64,000 bases of DNA from Anodontia alba (taxonomy: Eukaryota > Mollusca > Bivalvia > Lucinida > Lucinidae), in assembly GCA_964016985.1 (NCBI GenBank), contig OZ024825.1, positions 29,627,893 through 29,691,892 of the forward strand, in the 5' to 3' direction. Shown in pieces: positions 11,078 to 23,120 of this stretch. The notes under the pieces were generated by a model. That model was not told where the DNA came from. It made no database searches and saw only the letters and a program-made list of their open reading frames with translations. The translations under genes were made by a program, and so were the position numbers. Each line of letters begins with the position of its first letter. Within the stretch, counting starts at the first letter, position 1.

Positions 11078-11356
11078 CATCACGAAAACATGCCTATAAA
11101 ATTTTGACCCCCTTAAACCCCACTTTTATATAGTAAAACTGGGGTTTACAGGGGTATACATTATTGTTCTTATTACTGCATAAAACATAGATTATTGGTA
11201 CTCATTAGAACTGCCTCGCCGAGGCGGTTCTAACAAGTACCCACAATCTATGTTTTGAGCAGAAATATGAAAAATATCAGAGTTTTTTATCTGAAAAATT
11301 TCAGTTTTTTGGAGGTGACATTTTCCATATATTTGAATAGGCGTATTGTCGTAATG
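11078..11356. mobile_element. pal-A element, forward orientation
   Basis: A full-length copy starting CATCACGAAAACATGCC and ending GCGTATTGTCGTAATG, with a GAACTGCCTCGCCGAGGCGG apex. Confidence 0.85.
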
Positions 11357-11639
11357 TGTTTTCAAAAGGCGCGACCCATTTATTTCCATGGAGAAATAAG
11401 TAAAAATATTCATCTTTTGCCATCCCTTTGATCTAAAGCTATCACATTTAGTTTAGGATTTTATCTTGTTTCATCATGTTTACATTTAGATAGATCTTAC
11501 ATTATTATAATCTCATACATATATATCTTCATACTTCTCTATTCTTAAAGAAATAAACATTTAAAAAAAAGACCTCCAGATTTTTTGGTTTGCTTTTCAG
11601 CCATTAAGTTAAGGTGAAATCTGTAAATTATGGCTCAGA

Positions 11640-11830
11640 AATGGATACACTTAAATGGCAGACAACTCTGTCGATGCTTTAATTCGCCTCCCTTTTGAAA
11701 AGGAATCTTCTCTGATACCAGGCAGACAATTCACATGAAATGCCAAGGCTTATTTTCTCTGGAAAGTAATAATAATAAAAAAAATAGACTGTCGGCTGCT
11801 ACAATTTTGCATAGCACTTTAACGGTTAAC
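11640..11830. repeat. pal-C copy, left arm decayed
   Basis: The right half is clear: CAGACAATTCACATGAAATG, TTATTTTCTCTGGAAAGTAA and CTGTCGGCTGCTAC, then ACTTTAACGGTTAA. Bases 11357-11640 hold a short pal-H fragment (CCATGGAGAAATAAG) and otherwise nothing. Confidence 0.55.
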
Positions 11831-11839
11831 ATATTTAGT

Positions 11840-12569
11840 ATCATCATTGATGCGCAACGCACAAAAAGCCCTTATACAATTTGCGGACAATGTAGGTCCA
11901 GATTAGCATGCGCATTCATGCAGTCTGATCCTCGGCGGGGGATTGAGGGGGGGGGGGGGTGGGTAGGGAACTTGGGGGTAATTGTGGTATGGGTGTGCGA
12001 GCCAGAATTTCGAAACCTACCCCATTTTATATACCTGGCCTTTGAAAAATCGACCCATTCATATACTTGATCGTCCAAAATGTTGACCTATTCATATACT
12101 GGCCTTTGTTTTTCTGTACCCATTTATTGCTGGTAGAAGACAGATATCGCAGTTAATTCACTGAATAACAAGAGAACAAGCAGCCTAAAAAATGTATGAG
12201 CGAAAAAATATACGCATATACCGGGATGTCAGAAAAGTGGGGCCTTTCACATACGAATCAAGAAAAATGGGGTCAGTCATATATTTCTTGTTGAAAAAAG
12301 GTGGCTAATCATATACCTGGCAGCGCTGAAAAAGGGGGCCATTAGGCACGCACATCCGTACTATGCCATACATAGGAAACCTTACCCCCACCCTCCCCCT
12401 GCCCCCACCCCCCCCCCACCCCCCTCCCCCCGCGAGGTCGGATCTGAGCATTCTCTGTTCATCAACATATACTACAGCGTCCATGGATTCTTTAAGCGGA
12501 CAACGAAGGCCTGCGTTGTCTGCAGACTGCATAAAAGGCCCTTTTCATGCGTTGCGCATCAATTATATC
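11840..12569. mobile_element. pal-N-like element carrying a nested G/C-rich element
   Basis: Outer arms ATTGATGCGCAACGCA and TGCGTTGCGCATCAAT match in inverse order, followed inward by AAAGCCCTT/AAGGGCCTTTT and by halves of a CAGTCTGATC hairpin. Inside sits an unrelated element at 11930-12437, listed separately. Confidence 0.65.
11930..12437. mobile_element. nested element with G-rich/C-rich terminal arms
   Basis: The left end CCTCGGCGGGGGATTG runs into a G-run and ends near GGTATGG. The right end is its C-rich complement (ACCCCCCTCCCCCCGCGAGG). Between the arms is a diverged tandem repeat of 'CCCATTCATATACTTG'-like units (12010-12330). The open frames here on both strands come from the G/C arms. 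Confidence 0.6.
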
Positions 12570-12794
12570 GACAGAAAATGTTCTCACCAGACTGTTTGTG
12601 GATGGGCAAGCTGATCTGTTGGTTCATAGGTCATATGAGATCATGACCATCAAAATTACTTGTTCTTGTTCATTTGTGTGTGTGCTGAATTGGTGATTGA
12701 CCTTCTATCCAAGAATTGTTTTGGGCGCGCGCACACACCCACATCTTACTAGTAATCTTGTATAACCTACAAATAATCCTTAAAGAGATATGAT

Positions 12795-12975
12795 ATTAAT
12801 TGCAGTAGACGACTTCCTATAATTTATGTTATTATGTTTCAGAGAAAATAAAGACTGGGCATTTCACCTAGAAGACGATTCACATGAAATATCAAGCCTT
12901 ATTTTCTCTGAAAAAAATACACAAAAAATCCAAATCCAAATGCCGTCTGCTGCAGCTGTGATTAGCGCTTTAATG
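12795..12975. repeat. pal-C copy
   Basis: CAGTAGACGACTTCC and TGCCGTCTGCTGCAGCTGTG arms surround TTTCAGAGAAAATAAAG and its complement. Bases 12570-12794 and 12976-13342 hold nothing recognised beyond a CG/CA-rich spot at 12723-12740. Confidence 0.65.
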
Positions 12976-13342
12976 GATAAGAATCTTATAACAAAAACCT
13001 AAATATCAAGCCCAAGGATTTCCCATCTCGAAACGTGTGATATTTTAAGAGATAGGCGCTACATTTAATTTTAGTTAAGTAGGACACTATTGACAATTAA
13101 TGTTGTGAAACTGGTCTAGATAATACTTTTGAAAGGATCTTAAGGTTTGCCTTAGGTAAAGTCAACTATTAAGACCTAACACGTATTTGATATGAATAGA
13201 TCTAAGTATAGTTTCCAAACGTCAAATACTATCAATGAGTTTGTAAATTTCGTTTGAAAGCCTTGTATAATATTTGGTAAACGAAATTGGTATTGCTTGC
13301 ACCAAATAAGAAAGTTGCAATTTCATTTATATTTATTTTGGG

Positions 13343-13570
13343 TTAACTCATTTAAGCTAAGCATCACATAAAAATGACATTGGCAAACAGTATAGCCCCT
13401 GATCAGACGCCGCAGAATGCGGCGTCTGATCAGGGTCTACACTATTTGCATTATCTACAGAAATTGCTATAAAACAACAGTAATCAAAATAAACCAGACA
13501 CCCTGCTATTATTTGAAACAGACCAGTCCAAAGAGCTGTATTTGAAGAGTCCATAGGCTTAATGGGTTAA
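13343..13570. mobile_element. pal-P element with TTAA ends
   Basis: TTAA lies at both ends (13343-13346, 13567-13570). The ends read CTCATTTAAGCTAAG and AGGCTTAATGGG. The centre is a near-perfect hairpin, CCTGATCAGACGCCGCAGAA with its complement, bounded by GGCAAACAGTATAG and CTACACTATTTGC. It shares its core with pal-G. Confidence 0.7.
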
Positions 13571-14480
13571 AAGACGTGCATGAGTATGTCTCCAAGTTGG
13601 AAGTATTAAATGGCTATATATATGGTCTTCAAGGGCTTCCAATTAAAAGCAAAGAAATGAGAGTGCTGAGGGGGGAGGGGGGGGATGGGGGGTGGGGGCG
13701 GTTGTTGCCTGAATTTCTGTAGGCCTCTAAAACTGGTTGTGATTTATGCTGAAATTTAAAAAAAAAATCCACACATGAACAATATACACATTTATTTGTA
13801 AAATGTAACTTGAGAGCACAAAGCCTCGGACGTAATAATATTTGGCCCAAGACAAAGCCAAACATGTATGTGACTCTGACCTTTTTTTTTTTTTTAAAAA
13901 AAAACAACATTTTGCAGATTTTTTGTGACTTGTTATAGATAACATTTAAATGAAATTAATCAGGACAAAACAAAAAATTTCAAAACGTTTCGGTGTTAAA
14001 ATCTTCATTTCAATGTCAAGAGTCATATGTAAATTGTAATATATTTATAAAGTCCGGAAATCGGTGGAAAGGGTCCTTTTCAGTGTTTATTTTGGACCGC
14101 GGCTCGGGTTACACTTTTTACTCAACGCTGTAAAATTGGCGCGTTTTATTGAAGTAGTCCTAAGAGTTCTCTTTTTTATTTGTTGGCTATATGTAAACAT
14201 CAGTGTGTAGAAGGCTGAATGTTTGAATGCAGAATTTTGCATTGTCAGCGTTAGCTTGGAACTATTTGTTGGGTAGTTATTAGGTTGGTAGTAACAGGAC
14301 AACCGATTGTCGAAACGCGGTATGTTAAATCTGGTGGCGGTTTGGCTCACCCCCAATAAAATAGATAAATAAATAAATAGAAATAAAAAAATAGAGAGAA
14401 AAAAATAATGAAAGAAAACCGGAAAAGTCACACAGAATCATGGTTCTTTCATACTGAATTGAGCATACTGACCACACTGA
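13571..14480. other. no gene; G-rich tract and AT-rich DNA
   Basis: A G-rich tract at 13666-13702 has at least four G-runs. A T/A run lies at 13880-13905 and an AAATAAATA-rich stretch at 14355-14410. Open frames on the minus strand here are low-complexity. Confidence 0.5.
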
Positions 14481-14743
14481 AGTACCGTAATAACCCTAAG
14501 TATTGGGACAGATGGGCTGAGCAAACAGAACGCGGTGCCAAATCAGGGTCTACACATTTTGTCACTCGTCCTGCAATTTCAGATAAATCAGCAGGTAGTA
14601 AAAAAAGGTTTGTTCAAATCCACTCTGTTTACCTTCCAATTTTAAATACATCATCAACATGTAGTGAAAAGGCCTGTTCAAATTTCAGGGCCAGTATGGT
14701 AAGGGGTTATAGTGGCGCAATATTTAGAGTAAATACGGTATTC
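14481..14743. repeat. pal-G copy
   Basis: It begins TACCGTAATAACCCTAAGTA and ends TTTAGAGTAAATACGGTA. The 175-codon frame at 14408-14935 is mainly the translation of this element and the pal-B that follows, so I do not call it a gene. Confidence 0.65.
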
Positions 14744-14899
14744 GCTGAGCAAAAAGTTCATCCTCGCAGTTTGCACAACAAATCTTTCTTGGATTATTGT
14801 TGTTCACATAGATACGAATTCTTGTATGTTTGCCGGATCCCGCTAAGTTTTCGTATGTACTGTAAATATCCAGGTATCTACACTCCTTACCTTCGTAGA

Positions 14900-15085
14900 T
14901 CACTGTCTGGGCAGATTCAACAGACGACAAATTGATAATATTCTTCTCATTTTCCCCAGAAAATAGGATTTGGCATTTCATGCAAATTGTCTTCTAGGGG
15001 AGACAATTTGCACGAAATGTCGAATCCTTTTGTCTGGGAAAATATCGTCTGCTGAAAATTTTCCCAGCATGCTCGGCAGTAAATT
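14900..15085. repeat. pal-B copy
   Basis: CAACAGACGACAAATTGATA and TATCGTCTGCTGAAAATTTT arms surround TTCATGCAAATTGTC and its complement with a TTCTAGGGGAGA apex. Confidence 0.75.
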
Positions 15086-15099
15086 AGAATGGTCCATTT

Positions 15100-15413
15100 G
15101 ACTATCTAAAACTGTTGATGGGTGGCAAACAGTGCAGACCCTGATAAGATGTAAGCTTGACAAACTGTTTGCTCAGGTCTGTCTGTGCAAACACTTAGGG
15201 TAAATACTGCTTTAATGATGCTATGGGCAAATTCTGCAGACGACAAACTGATGGTATTTATCTTATCTTTCCCAGTAAATAAGATTTGACATTTCATGTA
15301 AATTGTCTCAAGACAATATGCACGAAATTTCAAATCCTATTTTCTTGGAAAAATAAGAAAGATATAACAAAATGTCGTCTGTTAAATTTTTTACCCAACA
15401 TTCTAAGTGTTAA
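15100..15413. repeat. pal-G fragment followed by a pal-B copy
   Basis: GGCAAACAGTGCAGACCCTG to CACTTAGGGTAAATAC (15118-15210) is a shortened pal-G. A pal-B with GCAGACGACAAACTG and TGTCGTCTGTTAAA arms follows at 15218-15413, its apex reduced to TCTCAAGACAA. Confidence 0.65.
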
Positions 15414-15748
15414 CAGTCTTCAAAGAAAGCGCTTTCGGAAGAGGATATTTTAAATGCCTTTCTAATCGTTTATGCAGAAAACTTAAATCATTCTAAAGCT
15501 GGCGTATCATGTTGTTTGCCAGGATTGGGAGATCTATGTAAAAACTTACCTTTAACACTGCAGTCACTGTAGACGAAGTCTGCGCTTTTGCACAGTCTAA
15601 TCAGGGTCTACTTTTTTTCACGTACCTACGCATAAAGTTAACGACCAGTAGACCATGATCAGATTTCTTGGACCATGGCACAGTTGAGCTAGGTGTACGC
15701 TGGTCGTATATGTCACAAGGTCGATTTTCAACATCAAGTTCGTAGAAC

Positions 15749-16272
15749 CGTATTTACCATAAGTATTGGCACACTTAAACTTCTTACCATACCTGTCTTA
15801 ATTATTGAAACAAAGCCCCCTTTACTAACTGTTGATATATCTAAAATATTCATGGATAAGTAGCAAACTTTGTAGACCCTGATTGGACGCTGTGGCGTCT
15901 GATTTAGGTCTTTACTTGTTTGCTCAGGCCAGTCTGTCCCAATACAGTTAAACGTCAATGACTCGAACACCGATGTCTCGTTTACCATGGTTAATTCGAA
16001 CACGATTACTTAGAGAACAAATATTTAGGGATAGTTTAGGGAAATTTTCTTGTTTTATCATGAAAATGCATATTGTGTGTACGCATTAGAATCGCCTCAT
16101 TATTTTATAGAATATCGGAAAGACCCTAAATAATCCCTATTTGCCTCCTGACCAAGCGCTATGATTAACCCACAGTGGCTCGAACTACCCATGTCTAGTG
16201 CAAATTACCATGATCCCAAAGATGTTCGAGCTAATAGAGTTCGACCGTACTTAGGATTGTTACGGTATTTAC
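15749..16272. mobile_element. pal-G copy interrupted by a pal-D
   Basis: pal-G starts ACCGTATTTACCATAAG and runs to CCCAATA at 15944, then resumes at 16248 with TACTTAGGATTGTTACGGTA. A hairpin of GTAGACCCTGATTGGACGCT lies at its centre. Removing the pal-D restores the consensus CCCAATACTTAGG. Confidence 0.75.
15945..16247. mobile_element. pal-D element with TA target duplication
   Basis: The ends CAGTTAAACGTCAATGACTC and GAGTTCGACCG are flanked by TA at 15943-15944 and 16248-16249. The host pal-G shows a single TA in other copies. This TA duplication and the CAGT..ACTG end fit Tc1/mariner-Tigger-type transposition. The internal apex is partly deleted here. Confidence 0.75.
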
Positions 16273-16419
16273 AGTTTTCTGACAAAACAGTATATTTCTG
16301 TCAGTTACGGAAAGTGCAACACGGTAGGTTATATCACCTACAGAAAGTTTTCGTAGTTTTTGACATAATCGATATGGCAGCTTGACAAACTGTTTACAGT
16401 AATAACTTTAAATTTTCAG

Positions 16420-16512
16420 AGAGACAGGCCTGAGCAAACAGTGAAGATTCATATCAGACGCCACAGAACGTAGCGTCTGATCAGAGTTTACACTATTTGT
16501 CACTCATCTTAC
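16420..16512. repeat. pal-G centre, left part
   Basis: AGACAGGCCTGAGCAAACAG and the ATCAGACGCCACAGAACG hairpin are followed by TTTGTCACTCATCTTAC. The pal-G sequence appears to resume at 16796 (CAATATTCAGACATCAGGTA) after a pal-A insertion. Confidence 0.6.
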
Positions 16513-16795
16513 CATCACGAAAGCATACCTATATAATTTTGACCCCCTTAAACCCCACTTTTTTTATAGTAAAACTGGGGTTTACACAGGAGTATACATA
16601 TTATTTTTGTTATTTCTGCCCAAAAACATAGATTGTGGATACTCGTTAGAACCGCCCGACGGGGCGGTTCTAACGAGTACCCACAATCTAAGTTGTGAGC
16701 AGAAATATGAAAAATATCAGAATTTTTTATTGAAAAATTGCCATTTTTTGGTGGTAAAATTTTCAGTGTATTTGAATAGGCGTGTTTTCGTAATG
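16513..16795. mobile_element. pal-A element inserted in a pal-G
   Basis: It runs from CATCACGAAAGCATACC to GGCGTGTTTTCGTAATG with a GAACCGCCCGACGGGGCGG apex. Compared with the pal-G at 14567, the insertion duplicated at most one base (C). Confidence 0.8.
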
Positions 16796-16845
16796 CAATA
16801 TTCAGACATCAGGTAGTAAAATTGAGTTGTTAAAAGTTTAATTAA

Positions 16846-17751
16846 AGGTCAAATATAAAGAAATTTAAAATATTCCTGGTTTTCAGGGTGTTGATAGAAT
16901 GCTTTAAGAGAATTATTTTGTTGAAAACCCCATCAAAAAATTCCAATCCAATCAAAAGTTATGGTGATTAATTTACGATACCTACCTTTTTTCCTGTTAG
17001 AGTAACCTCCCTTGGATTATGTATTGATTAAGGCCCACAATGCAATATTCTGTGATGTCATAGTGGAACTTAAATTTTAAATTGAAATTTTAAACAGGAA
17101 TATTCTGCATTTCCTTATATGCTACACAGTTTTTCTCCTTAACCATTATTGTAATTGGTCTCTGTCCACAAATAAGCCCATGAATAGAGAATTTAACTCA
17201 AAATTTAATCTGTTATTTAAATTTAAAGCTAAATTTTAAAATGTTTAAAACTTGACTAATATTAAATTTTTCGTAAGTTTTTTTTAATAATAGTGAATTT
17301 TGGGTGTATATCATATAAATGAATAACAAAAAAGTCAATTTTGGCTAATTATTAAGCATTGTAACTGGATTTTAAATTACTTAAATGAAATTTTTAAATT
17401 TGAAATGTAACACTTTAAACGGAAAATAAGAGCTAAATTCCTATGTATATTAGTTTAAAGGAGCTGAATAAATTAAACAATATGAAAACTGAATTGATGC
17501 AGATTAAAGAGCAAAAAATATTGGCAATTTAAAAAAGTTTAAAATTTTACTGTTCCCTTATGATGTCATAAAAAGGCTCATGAATATTAATGAGGCAGCC
17601 TGAATTCAATCCTCTTGGATGTTAAATATCAAATTTCAAATCGCAATATTTCAGAAACCGTTTAAGATAATTAGATGCGGTTTTCGGCAGTCACCTCCTT
17701 ACTGAAGTGCCCTTAAATATTTAGTAGAATTAAAACCTTTATATTTGCCCT
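16846..17751. mobile_element. 0.9-kb AT-rich element with TTAA ends
   Basis: TTAA at 16842-16845 and 17752-17755 flanks inverted ends AGGTCAAATATAAAG and CTTTATATTTGCCCT. Unlike the other elements it has no central hairpin and no long frame. It may be a deleted derivative of a larger TTAA-type transposon. Confidence 0.6.
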
Positions 17752-17755
17752 TTAA

Positions 17756-17954
17756 GACAAGAATGGTAAGGAGATAAGGTGTCCCAATATTTATTGACCG
17801 GCGCGCGAATATTTGCCGGGACGTCGGGTTTGTGACGATCCCGGCAAATATAAAAAAAATCTTTAAACAAACTGTGTTATAAGCAGATTAATGTCTATTT
17901 TATTTTCAGTTCAATCAAGAAATTTCATAAAGCTTAATTAAAGCAAACATAAAT
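17756..17954. other. pal-G fragment and small hairpin
   Basis: GGTAAGGAGATAAGGTGTCC at 17765 is a pal-G end. TATTTGCCGGGACGTC pairs with GACGATCCCGGCAAATA at about 17808-17851. Confidence 0.5.
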
Positions 17955-18171
17955 TCTTTCAGTGCCAAATTTCAGACGATATTTGTCGTCTGTTTTTTTT
18001 TTTTTTTTTTTTTTAAACAAACTATCGCTTGAAAAGAAGTTTATACGAAAAGTTGAAACGCTGAATGTCAAACAGCGTAGATCCAGATGAGACGGCTCAT
18101 ATGAACCGTCTTATCTGGATCTTTGCTGTTTGCAAAAGTCTATTATTATCGCCTGTGGCAGTGAAAGTTAA
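17955..18171. mobile_element. pal-I element
   Basis: CTTTCAGTGCCAAATTTCAG and GATATTTGTCGTCTG lie on the left and GCCTGTGGCAGTGAAAG, then TTAA, on the right. The centre is GTAGATCCAGATGAGACGGC with its complement. A T-run (17994-18014) separates the end from the hairpin. Confidence 0.75.
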
Positions 18172-18473
18172 AAAAATCACATTATTGTTCGATTTTACCT
18201 GTTACATTGAAAATTTATTCGACTTTAGTATACCCTTGTCCCATATCTCTATGTAAACATGAACAAAATTTGCGCCGGTACTTAGACGTTTACGTCTAAA
18301 TATTTTGTCTTGTTAGTTATAAATGAATGGCAAACTGAATATCACCGGAATGAAAATGACAGCCAGACAAATAGTATTAATATATTACTGGTATAACAGC
18401 ACTTATTACTTTTCAGGTTATTTATTTATTTATAAATATATTTTAATTATTCATACCAAAAAAGTATATGTGC

Positions 18474-20600
18474 ATACATGTTTGAGTTTACTTCTGTCAA
18501 TAAGTCTGTTTGAGTTTATCACTGACTATAAGTATGTTTGGACTTACCACTGTCAAAAAGTCTGAGTTTATCACTGTCTATAGGTATGTTTGTGTTTACC
18601 TCTGTCAATAAGTCTATTTGAGTTTATCACTGTCTAAATGTATGTTTGGGTTTACCTTTGTCATTAAGTCTGTTTGAGTTTATCACTGTCTATAAGTATA
18701 TTTGGGGTTACCTCTGTCAATAAGTCTGTTTTAGTTTATCGCTGACCATGGGTGTGTGAGTATATCACTGTCTATAGGTATGTTTGGGTTTGCCTCTTTC
18801 AATAAGTCTGTTTGAGTGTATCACTGTCTTTATGTATTTGTGTTTACTTCTGTCAATAAGTCTGCTTGAGGTTATCACTGTCTATAAGTATGATTGGGTT
18901 TACCTCTGTCAATAAGTCTGTTTGAGTTTATCACTGTGTATAAGTATGTTTTGGTTAACCTCTGTTAATAAGTTTCTTTGAGTTTATCACTGTCTGTAGG
19001 TATTTGGTTTACTCCTGTCAATAAGTCTGAGCTTATCATCGTCTATAAGTATGGCTGAGTTTACCTCTGTCAATAAGTCTGTTTGAGTTTATCAGTGTCT
19101 ATAGGTATGTTTGGGTTTACCTCTGTCAATAAGTCTATTTGAGTGTATCATTGTCTATAGGTATGTTTAGGTTTACCTCTGTCAGTAACCCTGTTTGAGT
19201 TTATCACTGTCTATAGGTATGTTTGGATTAACCTCTGTCAGTAAATCTGTTTGAGTTTATCACTGTCTATAGGTATGTTTGGGTTGACATCTGTCAATAA
19301 GTCTGATTGAGTTTATTACTGTCTATAAGTAAATTTGAGTTAACATCTGTCAATAAGTCTGTTAGAGTTTATCACAGTCTGTAGGTATATTTGGGTTCAC
19401 CTCTGTCAATAAGTCTGTTTGAGTCAATCACTCTCTATAAGTATTTTGGTTAACCTCTGTCGATAAGTTTGTTTGAGTTTGTCTATAAGTATGTTTGGGT
19501 TTGCCTCTGTCAATAAGTCTGCTGAGTTTATCACTGACTATAAGTATGTTTGGGTTTACCTCTGTAAATAATTCCGTTTGTGTTTATCACTGTCTATAAG
19601 CTTGTCTGGGTTTACATCTGTCAATAGTTTTGTTTGAGTTTATCACTGTCTATAGGTATGTTTAGGTTTACCTCTGTCAGTAAGTCTGTTTGAGTGTATC
19701 ACTGCCTATAGGTATTTTGGTTTACATCTGTCAATAAGTCTGTTTGAGTTTATCACTGTCTATAGGTGTGTTTGGAGTTACCTCTGTCAATAAGTCTGTT
19801 TGAGTTTATCGCTGTCCATGAGTATGTTTGGATTTAAAGCTGTCAATAAGGTTTATGACTGTCTATAGGTATGTTTGGGGGTTATCTCTGTCATTAAGTT
19901 TATTTGGGACAACCTCTACCAATAATAACTGCATGTGTGTAGCGCTGTCAATAAGTATATTTGGGTTTAGCGCTGTCAATAAGAATGTTTTAGTTAACCG
20001 CTGTCAATAACAATGTTACATTTAACCGCTGTCAATAAGTTTATTTGAGACAACCTCTACCAATAACTGTGCACGAGTATAGAGACGTCAATAAGTAAAT
20101 TTGGATTTACCTCAGTAAAGAAGAAAGATTTGGTTAACCGCTGTCAATAACTACCGCTGCCAATAAGTTTGAGAACCTCTACCAATAAATCTGTACGAGT
20201 GCATCGCTGTCAATAAGTATATTTGAGTCTACCTTTGTCAGTAAATATATTTGGGTTTATCTCTGTCAATAAGTATATTTGAGTCAAACTCTGCCAATAA
20301 GTATGTTTAAGTGTACTACTATCAATAAATATGTTTGGGTTTATACCTGTGAATAAGTATATTTGAGCCAACCTCTTGCAAAAAGTATGTTTAAGTGTAC
20401 CACTATCAATACATGTATATGGGTTTACCATTGTGACTAAGCATATTTCAGCCATCCTCTTACCAATAAATATAATTCAATGTACCATTATCAATAAGTA
20501 TGTTTGGGTTACCCCTGTAAATAAGTATATTTGAGCCAATCTCTTGAAAATATATGTGTTTGAGTGTTCCACTATCAATAAATATATAGTATACTTTATA
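18474..20600. repeat. 28-bp satellite arranged as 56-bp dimers, block 1
   Basis: Two related 28-bp monomers alternate, one with GAGTTTATCACTGTCTATAA and one with GGGTTTACCTCTGTCAATAA. The dimer period is 56 bp (for example starts at 19071, 19127 and 19183). To the right of about 19850 the alternation breaks down into variant monomers (ACCTCTACCAATAA, AGCGCTGTCAATAAG). Frames across it are repeat translations. Confidence 0.9.
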
Positions 20601-20669
20601 TTTTCTGGTCCTTTGCGATCATCTAGTCCATTCCAGGAATTCGAAAATTTATAGGAAGGTCATTGATGA

Positions 20670-20897
<228 letters not shown>

Positions 20898-21544
20898 CTG
20901 AATACTGCATGATATAAAACCACTGTACCATCGTATAGCAATCCGAAACTAATGTCATTTTGGCGAAATGCATGCATTTTGCATGGTACTGTTTTCGATT
21001 TTTGCCTAGCAACTGTAATGTTATGTTAAGTGTATAGTAGACTGATATAAACTGACAGGTAAATACACCCGACTCGCGATTAATTAATCTGTACAGTTGA
21101 TGTCTACATATAAATGAGCACTGAATGTTTAAAATTCTTATCGCGTTTGGTTAAACGACTTGTTCTTTATGGAATTTCGATGAACATTTTGCTTGCGGAA
21201 ATTACTTGACTTATTGTGTTGTGTCTTCATACATTCTTACCGAGTATAGCCCGTCAACAAATGGTTTAAAATTGTGGACATGAAAAAATTTGCAGAGAAC
21301 TCACTCAGCATGTATTTTAAAGACGTACATAAGTATAAAAATGTATTGTATATGAATTAATCTAATCGACAAATTATAAGCACGAACGCCTGAATGGTGT
21401 CTGGTAAAATTTAAAATGTGTCATTCAAAATGATATTGTAAAGTTTACAAAACAAGCATTCTCTTTCAAGTTTATCGTAGTATCATACTGGATCGGACAT
21501 TGAACATTTTGGTGTCCATCCGTTTCTATGAACTTTCTAATACA

Positions 21545-21809
21545 CATCACGAAAACATGCCTGTATATTATTGACCCCCTTTAACCCCACTTTCATATAG
21601 TAAAACTGGGGTTTACAGGGGTTTACATTATTTTTCTTATTTCTGCTCAAAACATAAATTGTGGGTACTCGCCGAGGCGGTTCTAACGAGTACCCACAAT
21701 CTATGTTTTGAGCAGTAATATGAAAAATATCAGAGTTTTTTATCTGAAAAAAATTCAGTTTTTAGAGGTGAAATTTTCTATATATTTGAATAGGCGTGTT
21801 TTCGTAATG
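21545..21809. mobile_element. pal-A element with shortened apex
   Basis: It starts CATCACGAAAACATGCC and ends GGCGTGTTTTCGTAATG. The left half of the tip is deleted (GGGTACTCGCCGAGGCGG), so the hairpin is lopsided. Bases 21810-22205 hold nothing recognised. Confidence 0.8.
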
Positions 21810-22493
21810 ATAACATCGAAAAAAATGTAGAAGGTGTATCTGAAATACAGCTTGCTTGCTAACTTTTAAAATTGGTTTCAGGCAGTAATCCAAGGTACGC
21901 TCCCTTGAATGCAGAAAACAGCCCCAGTGTCATTTTTTGGCTTCATAGTTGCATATGCACATGAGAAAATAAACATTCTGGTTTTTGTTTTGAACATTAT
22001 TTTCTTTCTTTTCTATGACGTTAATCTGAATACTCAAGACTTTCTATACTTGGAAATTGTTAAGTATCAACTGGGCCTCCGTAGAAACATGTCAGTTTTC
22101 TCGAAATGCAATGTATGCATAGCTGCTGTACAGTTGTTTTATCTACAGGTATGTCCAAACTGTCTTCCTATATCAAAATAAATTGTATATCTTTCCGATT
22201 GTAGGGTTAGCAAATTTTTATATTGGAACCTTACTACTATCAATTAATACGTTTGGGTCTACCACTGTCAGTAAGTTTATGCATTCAGCCTCTGTCATTA
22301 ACTATATTTGAGTGTACTACTATAAATAAATATGTTTTGGTTTTCCTCTGTCAGTATGCATATTTGAGTCAACCTCTGCTAAAGTTTAAATGTGCCACAG
22401 TCAATAAGTAATTTTGATTTTACCTCTGTCAGTAAGTATGTTGAGTCAATCCTTGCCAATCTTTGAGTTATCCACTATTAATCATTAAGAATA

Positions 22494-22828
22494 CAGTTGA
22501 CTCTCGCAATCTCGAACTCGCTTATCTCGAATAACTGCTTATCTCGAAGTGATAATCTGGTCCCTGCCTAAATATGAACATCTAACAATAGATAAAAAAT
22601 ATTGTGGAAAAGAGGAGAAATTGCTGCTAAGGAGCAATTTCTCCTCTTTTCCACAATATTTTCAATATATCTCTAACTTCAAGAGTCCAATAGCATACTT
22701 ATATATTTGTTAAATGTGGTTGTTCGAATTATTTTTTCCTAAATTCTGCAAATCTGATATGTCGAGGTACGGATATCTCGAAGTATTTCAGAGAGTCCCT
22801 TGGAATTCGAGATAACGAGAGTCGACTG
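22494..22828. mobile_element. pal-F element with TA target duplication
   Basis: The ends CAGTTGACTCTCGCAATCTC and ATAACGAGAGTCGACTG are flanked by TA on both sides (22492-22493, 22829-22830). The centre is AGAGGAGAAATTGCTGCTAA with its complement. TA plus CAGT..ACTG ends are Tigger/pogo-like. Confidence 0.8.
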
Positions 22829-23120
22829 TATTTGGGTTTACCTCTGTCAGAATACGTATTTGAGTCAGCCGCTGCCAATGTTTGAGTGTGCCACTGTCAA
22901 TAAATATACATGTATTTGTGTTTACCTCTGTCTGAATATACGTATTTAAGTCAACCTCTGCCAATGTTTGATTATGCCACTATCAATAATTATATATACT
23001 TGGGTTTATTAGAATACGTATTTGAATGACTGGGTTGACCTCTGTCAGTATGCACATTTGAGTCAAGTTCTGTCAATGTTTGAGTGTACCTTCATCAATA
23101 AGTGTGTTTGGGTTGACCTC

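Noticed and set aside
14408..14935. 175-codon open frame on the plus strand, the longest in the window
   Set aside because: It runs through a pal-G copy and into a pal-B copy, and the same peptide pieces appear wherever these elements occur. It is a repeat translation.
21909..22181. 90-codon frame with hydrophobic N-terminal part
   Set aside because: No family motif or splice context, and the stretch is AT-rich and low in complexity. Evidence is too weak for a gene call.
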